Source: Hsuehochloa calcarea (lineage: Eukaryota; Streptophyta; Magnoliopsida; Poales; Poaceae). From it: 64,000 nucleotides of DNA. Below are positions 56,111 through 64,000 of the stretch, piece by piece; positions within the stretch are counted from its first letter, which is position 1, and the number at the start of each line of letters is the position of its first letter. Made by a program: the position numbers and the translations under genes. The notes under the pieces were generated by a model, which was not told the DNA's origin, did not search any database, and saw only the letters and a program-made list of their open reading frames with translations. The stretch spans positions 558,001-622,000 of the forward strand of contig CM070604.1 in the NCBI GenBank assembly GCA_036346395.1, given 5' to 3'.

Positions 56111-57310
56111 GAATCTCGTCCCGAGATTTAGGCTAGCTAGAGAAAAGGCTAGGAACTCGGCTTTTAACTCTTCTTCACGCTCCCACGTTGCTTCTCCTTC
56201 CGAGTGGTTACTCCTTTGGACTTTGCGTAAACGAACGGTCTTGCTTCAGTGCGGCGCTGCGACATCCAAAATCTCGACAGTCGCTCTTTGTACGTGAGAT
56301 CTTCCTTCGATTCAATTGACTCCAACGGTGCGCTTCTTCCGCACACGAAGACACTTCTTGGTGAGAGACATGAAAGACATCATACACTCGCTAACGATCG
56401 CGGTAGCTCCAGCTGATACGCAACTTCTCACGGCTGCCCAAAACCTTGAATGGACCCACATACCTTGGAGCAAGCTTCCCTTTGGTGTGGAATCTCTTAA
56501 CACCTCTCGGCGGAGTAACTCAAGATACACAAAATCTTCTCGTTCAAAGCCGAGGTCACGACGACGATTATCGGCATAACTCTTTTGCTCGGTGGGCTAT
56601 TTTTAACCTCTCTCGATCATAGCAACTTGTTCTTCGCTTCTGAATAATATCCGCCCGAACACTACACGCTCATTGTCTCGACCAATTCAACGGAGTTCTG
56701 CAGCACGCCCGCATGAGCTTCAAATGGTGACATCGCAAACCGGCTTGATAATCGTTGTTGTACGAGAATTCGCATACGGTAAACTTTTATCCCAACTGGT
56801 AGCATTAGCTAAGGCATGTGCTCTTAACATGTCTTCTAATATCGGTTGACTCTTTCATCTGTCCATCCGTCTGGGATGATAAGCGATCTTGAAATTCGAT
56901 GAGTTCTGTGGCTTCATGTAGACTCGCGTAAACGAGAGGTGAATTGAGATCCTCGATCGACACTATCTTCTTAGGTACACCGCGGATCGACAATTTTGAC
57001 ATATACAATTCCGCCAAGCGGTCTCACGAGTAAGTGGTTTTGGTGGCAAGAAATGGGCAACCTTAGTCAAACGATCCACTATTACCCAAATCGAATCATA
57101 ACTGATTGAGTCTTGGGTAATCCGTAATAAAATCCATACCGATCTCTTCCCACTTCCATTACGGTATCTTGGTGGTTGTAGCAATCCTGGCCTCGATGTT
57201 CGGCCTTTACTTTCGACACACGCCGCATAAAGCAACGAACTCGCGACGCCTCGCTTTAAGTTTGGCCACCAAAACTTATTCTTAACATCCTGATACATCT
57301 TAGTGCTTCC
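56111..57310 (-). pseudogene. Gypsy integrase (frameshifted)
   Basis: Minus-strand pieces are MYQDVKNKFWWPNLKRGVAS (zinc-finger region, about 57298-57240), RPGLLQPPRYRNG, SYDSIWVIVDRLTKVAHFLP (second catalytic Asp context, about 57110-57030), and near the end YLELLRR..RDSTPKG and a rough APRYVGPF/VSH reading at 56530-56320, the usual Gypsy integrase C-terminal region. A chromodomain was not clearly seen. Frequent frame changes occur. Confidence 0.85.
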
Positions 57311-58110
57311 AGGTGAATTGAATACTTTGAGTCATGGGCTTCCTTCGTAATCGGTGTCTTAATCCATCAATATCCGGTACGATATCGCCCATTGATCCAC
57401 AAGATATCCCGATCATCCGTGGTGAAGTTTTTAAATTTTCCTTCGACATCTTCTTCTTGAGATCAAGAAACTCGTAATCCTTAGGTTGAGCTTCACGAAC
57501 TGCTTCTCCGAGTAGATTGTATTTCCAAATTGGCCACAAATCCTTCGGAACAACTTCTAGTCGTAGCTTCGAATTCCTCCCAAGTTCCGCAAATCTCTTT
57601 GCTTCGAGCATTGCAAGAGCTCTTACGACTCGGTGCATCTGCAACTACATTGGCCTTACCAGATGGTAATGGATTCCAAGGTTATAATCCTTTATTAATT
57701 CCAACCATCTTCTCTGTCTCATGTTCAAATCGATCGAGTGAATATGTACTTCGTGCTCTTATGATCTGTAGACTTCACAAATGACATCGATGAGATAATG
57801 ACGCCAAATCTTCAAAGCATGCACTACTACAGACTAGTTCCAAATCATGGGTAGGATAGTTCTCTTCATGAGGCCTTAATTGCCTTGACGCATGTTTACA
57901 GCTCTTCCTTCTTGCATAAGGACACATCCTAATCCTTGACGCCAAGCATCACAAGAGATATCAAAATCCTTACTAATATCCAAGCAAAACTAGCACTGGG
58001 TCAAGTCAAACGCTTCTTCAATTCTTGAAAACTTTCTTCACAAGTCGGGTCCAAATGAACTTCTTCTCTTTCTTCAACAATTGCGTAAGAGGTTTAGCAA
58101 TCGTTGAGAA
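57311..58110 (-). pseudogene. Gypsy RNase H region (frameshifted)
   Basis: Between RT and integrase. Short pieces only: a HSIDLNMRQRRWLEL-like reading near 57720-57680 and DYEFLDLKKKM near 57480 place it as RNase H and the connecting domain. No continuous frame. Confidence 0.7.
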
Positions 58111-58114
58111 CCCT

Positions 58115-58800
58115 TCAATGAAACGACGATAGTATCCCCGCCATTCCCAAGAAACTACGAATTTGAGTAACCGTCTTGGGCTGCTCCCAATTCATTACAG
58201 CTTTAACCTTTCCGGGGTCAACTGCTACTCCTTCGGCTGTCATCACATGACCGAGAAAATCAACTTTCTTCTTCCAAAAGTCACACTTGCTGAACTTGGC
58301 ATACAACTGATGTCCTCTGAGCTTCTCTAGGATTAATCTCAAATGTCTTGTATGTTCTTCTTCTGACTTTGAGTATACCAAAATATCATCAATAAACACT
58401 ACCACGAACTTATCCAAATATTCCATGAATACTTTGTTCATCATGTTCATGAAGTAGGCAGGGGCATTAGTCAATCCAAAAGACATGACTAAAAACTCAT
58501 AGTGTCCATACCGGGTTGAGAAAGCGGTCTTTGGTACATCCTTAGGACAAATCTTCAACTGATGGTAACCTGATCGTAGATCGATCTTGGAGAATACTCC
58601 GGCTCCTTTCATCTGGTCGAACAAATCATCTATTCTGGGCAATGGGTACTTGTTCTTGATGGTAACTTCATTGAGAGAACGATAATCGATACACATTCTC
58701 ATACTTCCATCTTTCTTCTTGACGAACAAAGCGGTGCTCCCCATGGCATTTAACTAGGTCTTACAAAACCTTTTTCCAAGAGTTCTTCTATCCGCTTCTT
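58115..58800 (-). pseudogene. Gypsy reverse transcriptase domain
   Basis: The longest intact frame of the element: FVKKKDGSMRMCIDYRSLNE, KYPLPRIDDLFDQMKGAGVF, SKIDLRSGYHQLKI, TAFSTRYGHYEFLVMSFGLT, then the active site VVVFIDDILVYSKS (about 58395-58355) and FLGHVMTAEGV. All RT motifs up to the thumb are present. A stop lies just upstream, where KRIEELLEKGFVRPS is followed by TAA near 58750. Confidence 0.95.
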
Positions 58801-59047
58801 CATTTCCACAAGTTCATCTACCGCATCCGATAGGGTCTCTTGAAATTGGTGCTGTTCCTGGCACTAGATCGATGACAAATTCAATGTCACGGTCCGGTGG
58901 CATTCCTGGTAATTCTTCTGGAAATACATCTGGGTAATCTCTGACTACAGGTACATCTTCCAAAGAAACTGTCTTCAAACTGTTGACTACCAAATGTCCA
59001 TCACGTACTGAGGTGGCTAGAAATTCTACTTTCTTTCTGTGGTATCC

Positions 59048-59345
59048 TCAATTGTCACGCTCTTCGCCACAATCTAATCGCTTATGTTTGGATAACCAAT
59101 CCATACCAAGGATGACATCTATGGTCTGAGTGTCTAGAACTATTAGGTTGACTAGAAACTCAACTCCAGCTATGAGTAGCCTAGCTCCTAAACATCCAAC
59201 TTTAGAACTTAGCTCTGCTCCAGGCGACTGGACTAACAGAGTATGCTTAAGATGCATAACTTCCAATTTGTTCTTAGTTGCAAAAATTCCAGAAACAAAC
59301 GAATGCGAAGCTCCAGAATCAAACAGAATCGATGCAGTAATCTTG
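59048..59345 (-). pseudogene. Gypsy aspartic protease
   Basis: The minus strand reads ASILFDSGASHSFVS; the catalytic DSGAS is at 59320-59306. Then comes VIVLDTQTIDVILGMDWL-like sequence with the ILGMDWL flap-end motif at about 59110-59085. Nearly continuous. Confidence 0.9.
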
Positions 59346-60343
59346 AATTTACTAGGAACTTACCCAGTACAACGTCAGGTGCTTCTTGGGCTCCTTCTAG
59401 AGTGACGTGGTTGACACGGCCTCTGACCACTGATGGCGGTGCTCCTCCGGATTGACCGGTAGCTTGAGAAGTTCCTTGATGGTTGCCTTGTATCGTGTCT
59501 TGGCCGATGTGTTCCCAAGGTTGAAGCGCATCGAGTGATAGTCCCATTCTCGCGGACATCGGTTGGCGAAATGCCCCGCCGACGGCTGTAAAGCAAACTC
59601 GTTGTATTCGTGGGTTGCTTATCGATTGGGGTTGAGTGCGCGTTGCGGAAGTTACGAGCAACCGGGCGAGTCTTGAAGTTGGTGCGGTGGTCCGCGAGAA
59701 TTCGTGGTGGAAAACGGCTAAGCTGCGGTGGAATCATTCTTGCCCTCACCGGGTTGGTGACTTCCTTCGAGCCATTCTGCGCTACGATGATCTTCCAATT
59801 CCTTGCGCTTATCCTCTAGAATCAAAGCCTTGTTGATTAACTCTTGAAAATCGGAAAGGTGTGGGCAATCAAGTTGACTTGAAGGCCGGTGTTCAATCCT
59901 TTCGTAAAACGACTGACGGCGAGCCTTGTCGGTGGCGACATCTTCGCAAAGATATCGAGCAAGTTGAGAGAACTTGTTGAGGTAGTCGATCATCGACATT
60001 CCTCCTTGCTTGAGAGCACGAAATTCATCCTTCTTGGATCCATGATTCCTTCTCGTACATGATATCGCGGCGGCGATTGTGAACTCTTCCCAAGTAATAT
60101 CTTGCGGTGTTCCATGCGGCGACAGAAGTTTTCCCACCATTCGGCGGCAATGCCTTCCATCCGTGAGAGGCGTGTGAACTTTTTCATGATCGCCGCATTG
60201 AGTGATCGCAGGTTTCTCTCAATAACACGAAGCCAATCATGAGCTTCTACCGTGAGACATGTCCGTAAAAGGTTGGTGGACGGGTCCTCATAAACTCCGC
60301 CAACTTGATGATCCATTGTGACCATGAGCAGCTCGGGCTCCAT
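59346..60343 (-). pseudogene. Gypsy gag (frameshifted)
   Basis: Minus-strand pieces are LTVEAHDWLRVIERNLR, AEWWENF, TIAAAISCTRRNHGSKKDEF, MIDYLNKFSQLARYLCEDVA, the retrotrans_gag signature, and a damaged CCHC knuckle at about 59597-59550 where GHFANRCP can be read but the first Cys pair is out of frame. Confidence 0.85.
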
Positions 60344-61742
60344 TGTGATGATGATTGTTGTTGCTCTGGTTATTCATAGCTTGCATCTGATTCATCATGG
60401 TGTACATCACCGGTCTCGAGCGAGTGTCATGAATGCTCCAAAATTCGCAGATCGATCAAGGTGCTTGTGGTGGAATTGCTTCTCCAGGATTTGTTCTCGC
60501 CCTTCCGATCATCGAGTATCGTAACCACTTGCGCAGCCTTGACGAGTCCGAACCATCCGTGAATCTCCGGGTTAGATAAGGTAGCAAGCACGAGATAAGG
60601 TATAGAACTAATCGGGGTAGGTAAAACCCAACAACATATTTTAGGAAAACTTAACTGAAACTTTTATATTGATTAAGATAATAGTATGGCTTGCAACAAA
60701 TGCCTAAGGGCCTTTGCAGCTCATACTTGCACACAAAAATAAGGACGAACTTAAGCACACCAAACTACCGCCTAAAGGGCGACTCAAGACATAAAGCGGC
60801 TAAGCTCAAACAACGCGAGCAGACTACTCAATCAAATAGCCTCAGTAGCCTTGACGGTGCTCCCTTTCTTGTAGACTCGAAAGTGAGCCGCATCCTCGCA
60901 AACCGATCTTGATGTCCCGGATGGTGCAATAGGAGCAGTGTCCACAGTGCAGTGGCCGGTGCTTCTAGCTCTGCTCACTGCTCTGCTGGCTCTTCCGCTC
61001 ACCGGTCCATCGCCTTCTTCAGGTCTTCCTCTTGATGTCTTCTTCGTGTCGTCCATAAAGAGTTTCTTCTAATATGGCGATCCTTTCTTCACTCTCAAGA
61101 GTCTCATAGGTACACTCCACCTGAGCGGCTAACTCCAACGATTCCTCCCGAGCGGCGAATCGGGCGAGATGCACGACGGTGGCGTTGTCTTCTCCTCTCA
61201 GAGACGGAAAACGTGCGGCGAGATCCACGTCGATGTGCGGGGATGATAACGAAAATCGTGTCACGAAGCTCTCGAGTAGATGTTGCAGATCCTCGTGATG
61301 GCAAGGCGTGAAGACTCTGGATTGCTTCGATCCAAATACTCCTTCGAGTGAGATGTTCGATGGTTTGCTTGCCTTGGTGTCTTTGCTGGCGAGACGGTCA
61401 AATGGCGATCACTCCACGATCTCGACCGCTCACAATCCAAGCATCGCCACGGTACAATGGACGATCGAACCCTCCAAGTACTTGTAGCAACTTCCAAAGC
61501 TCGCGGCAAGTCCTCCCTTGCGCCTCCATAACTCAAGACGAGGCATCCATCCAAGATGGACAAGGATATGAAAACAACTTTAAAACAATGGGAGAGAGAA
61601 TTTCAAAGAATAGTTGAGTCAAGAGAGACATGAGATGAGTTAAGGAGTTCAATTAATCTTGTAAGTTAATATTTGCTTTAGAAAATAGTTTTGGACTCAC
61701 TAAGAACGGCCAATCTAACTAGGGTCAAGACCTACGGTCAAG
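60344..61742 (-). mobile_element. Gypsy 5' internal region between PBS and gag
   Basis: About 1.4 kb between primer site and the recognisable gag. Several short frames of mixed strand; the minus ones (Arg/Ser/Ala rich) are likely the broken gag start. Nothing else was recognised. Confidence 0.6.
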
Positions 61743-61745
61743 ATG

Positions 61746-61757
61746 GCTCGATACCAC
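61746..61757 (-). other. Gypsy primer binding site, one base short
   Basis: The minus strand reads GGTGGTATCGAGCC. The initiator tRNA-Met site would be TGGTATCAGAGC, so the A of CAG is missing. Position next to the LTR edge is right. Confidence 0.8.
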
Positions 61758-61760
61758 CTC

Positions 61761-64000
61761 CGTCGGGACCCAAATATGCAAATCTGGACCCTCTGTGTAT
61801 TCTCGTGCACTAGTCCAGATCACGCTAGTGCACACAAGGTCAACATTGATGAAATATCACATCCATACAACGAATATAAGAATAAACGAGTACCTTTAAA
61901 TAACAAATAACTGTTGGGACCTTATGGTCGAGTGTTACATTTATTAAGCCATGCAAGGCTGACAATAAAGAAATAAACTGCAATGAAACGAAATAAACTC
62001 GGTGGCTCCCATCAATTTACCACGAAGCAACCGATCGATCAAGACCCTAACGCTCAACCTTCGAGAACTCTTCTTCAAAAGCGGTGACGACTCCTCCACT
62101 TCTATTGATTTGTTTAGCAAGAGTGAGTACACACCGTACTCGCAAGTCATACCACAGAATGCAATTTATAGATGATGGCTTATTCCAAAGGAATGGCTTC
62201 TGTGGTTGTTTTGCAGAAATGCAATATTTGCAATTGAATACAAATAATAGATTGAAAGCATAATTCAAAACAAATAGACAATAATAAGTTAACAATTGAT
62301 TTCACAAAGGACACACAGTCTAATCAAGTTCTTTCACACAGCTGAACAAGTTATCTCACACAGCTGACCCTTCCCAATTGTTTTTATGAAAATCTACCCC
62401 TCGTGTGAAATTCCCGAGCATGTCCATAACCGAGGACGCGGCTATTCGAATAGATTGGTTTAAACACTCTGCAGAGGTTGTACACTTTACCCACACGATA
62501 TAACCAGTGTAGCGATCACTGACCATAACAAAACCTTTCAGAGACTTCATCTCAAACAATGACACTCCTGGTGTGTTTTATCTGCCAGTCAATTTGTACA
62601 CACACTCTTGGAACGACACACACCATTGGACAGGATGCAATGAACTGTCCCGCGATGTGACATATCACACCTCCAAACCCATCACATGCCTTAAATACAA
62701 CTCGAGTTGTCAATGTCAAGACTCCATAACTTACTAAGTCAGCCCACCCATACTAGGCATGTGGTAAATGCAGAAGGCCCAGTTCAATGGCGCACAAAGT
62801 TAAGTCCTTAATTGACCAAGGCAAGACTTCCAGCTTTAACCCAAATCACAAAGTTTAATAAGCACACAGCTCCACCATTCACACGTAATCCACCACTTGC
62901 CTCGGCCTAAATCTTTTCTCACCTCGTTGATTAAGTGCAACACATGCCATCAACGAGTAATAGCACACAAGACACACAGATTCATCACACGGTTCCATAA
63001 TCACTTAGTCAAGTTTATAATTGCAACTCTCACATGAAATGATGACTCGTGGCATGGCTAAGCGGCCTAATCGTATCTAACCAACCCACGTTGGTGCTAC
63101 AATAATACCAACTAATAATTAATCAACCTAGGTGACAAAAGATCATGGCATATAATAGACAAGGTGGCATAACAATTTGGATTAATAACTACACCCAAAA
63201 GCATTTAAATAATTACTTGAAATAGAATGCAATACATTGAAACAAAGTATTTTGGCGGGTTCAAAATGATCAAAGGTATAACTTGCCTTGGAATAGATCT
63301 AGATATTGGTCTTGGTCTTGAGGTGCTCCTTCTTACGCAAAATTCCCAAGTATCGACGCCTACTCGCAAACGAGACAAAAGAAACAAAACAAATAAATAA
63401 CAGAGGCAAAATAAACTCCAAAATTAAATAAAATTCATAAATAAATAGATCTGAATTTTATATGAATTTACAAATTTGAATGGGCTCAATCGGAGTTCGG
63501 ATGCAAAAGATATGGGCTTTGGAAGATTGGAAAATCAATAAAACCCTAAATTGGATTTTCTCGAATTTCCGAATTAATTTTATAAAGGAAAATCGAATTA
63601 TTGCGCAATGCTTGCGTCACCGAAAAAGAATTTAATTAAAATCCGTCGACGGTGGGACCCATCGTCGACCTCTTCTACCACGGTGGATCGGGTCCACCGA
63701 GCCGAGGCAAAGCCGGGCGGGAAATGGACCACGCAGCATCGCCTGTGGGCGCGCCGATCCGCGCCACGCGTTACACGTAAGCGGTGAGAGGCGCGAGAGG
63801 TCGACGCTTGCCGACGACGAGTCATGGCCGACGGCGGCGTGTGGGGACCAAGGGTATCACCGCGATCGGCGGCGAAGTCGCCGGTGACCAAGGGTACCAG
63901 AGCAATCCTTGCGCTTATGCGCACCTAGCGCCGACCTTACCCGGTGAAAGTGACGGCGGCGGCCGCGGCGGAGAAGAAGCGGAGGCGAGGTCACCGCTTT
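61761..64000 (-). mobile_element. Ty3/Gypsy 5' LTR, truncated by window end
   Basis: Matches the left LTR from its right-hand start (CGTCGGGACCC here, TGTCGGGACCC there) to the window end, which corresponds to about 55150. Differences concentrate at CAG/CTG trinucleotides and short homopolymers. Confidence 0.92.

Larger units (their letters stand above)
52923..64000 (-). mobile_element. Ty3/Gypsy retrotransposon, 5' LTR cut by window end
   Basis: Order on minus: 5' LTR (64000-61761), PBS, gag, protease, RT, RNase H, integrase, polypurine tract, 3' LTR (56095-52923). The protease-RT-RNase H-integrase order defines Ty3/Gypsy. Reading frames are interrupted many times, but much of that may be sequence error (see findings). 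The near-match of the LTRs points to a recent insertion. Confidence 0.92.

Noticed and set aside
1..64000. Search for tRNA, rRNA and snoRNA genes
   Set aside because: No A/B-box pairs with a foldable cloverleaf and no rRNA segments were seen by eye; short RNAs could be missed without a covariance search.

Overview
This is nuclear DNA of a grass (Poaceae). The evidence is spliced plant genes with GT-AG introns, GC-rich first exons, a chloroplast FtsH protease of the plant type, nested LTR retrotransposons, a MuDR-type Mutator element, and CACTA elements whose ends carry the TTTGCCGAGTGCC sub-terminal repeat common in grasses. The gene pair FtsH (type A) and expansin-like A recalls, from memory, a block near the end of rice chromosome 6. 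The species cannot be fixed from the sequence alone.

Layout. 1-10.6 kb is a retrotransposon block: a degenerate minus-strand ORF remnant, a broken Ty1/copia element on the minus strand (RNase H, RT, integrase, gag, PBS), its LTR, and a second related LTR. 11.0-12.6 kb is a three-exon NAC transcription factor (+). 13.8-15.2 kb is a two-exon DUF569 gene (+) whose 3' end is overwritten by a CACTA fragment. It is followed by a small gene of its own (15.5-15.8 kb) and a CACTA end (16.0-16.5 kb). 17-25.4 kb is repeat DNA: a GC-rich/T-rich unit of unknown kind, then two diverged copies of one LTR-like repeat, the second split by a solo copia LTR. 25.6-30.9 kb is a Mutator-like element with a broken MuDR transposase, itself split by a 1.3-kb solo copia LTR with a perfect 5-bp target duplication. 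31.1-32.1 kb is a second copy of the 3' end of the DUF569 gene plus the small gene, without the CACTA insertions. It lies directly upstream of a five-exon chloroplast FtsH gene (32.6-36.5 kb, +).

38.2-39.0 kb is a copia LTR/gag relic. 43.0-43.8 kb is an intronless DUF241 gene (-). 46.4-48.0 kb is LTR debris. 48.2-48.7 kb is a fragment resembling the start of a PUX10-type UBA/UBX protein. 49.6-51.5 kb is a four-exon expansin-like A gene (-). 52.9-64.0 kb is one long Ty3/Gypsy element on the minus strand with 3.2-kb LTRs; its 5' LTR runs off the window.

The host genes do not form a pathway: two are linked to walls or plastids (expansin-like, FtsH), one is a regulator (NAC), and two are plant families of unknown function. 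I found no bacterial-style system, no CRISPR array and no tRNA or rRNA gene. The points most worth following are (i) strand-symmetric CAG/CTG damage in the Gypsy element that looks like a sequencing artefact at CHG-methylated sites, (ii) arrays of an 11-bp dyad CGG-N5-CCG whose half-site differs between copia LTRs while the dyad is kept, and (iii) a duplicated small gene predicted to make a myristoylated and palmitoylated protein.
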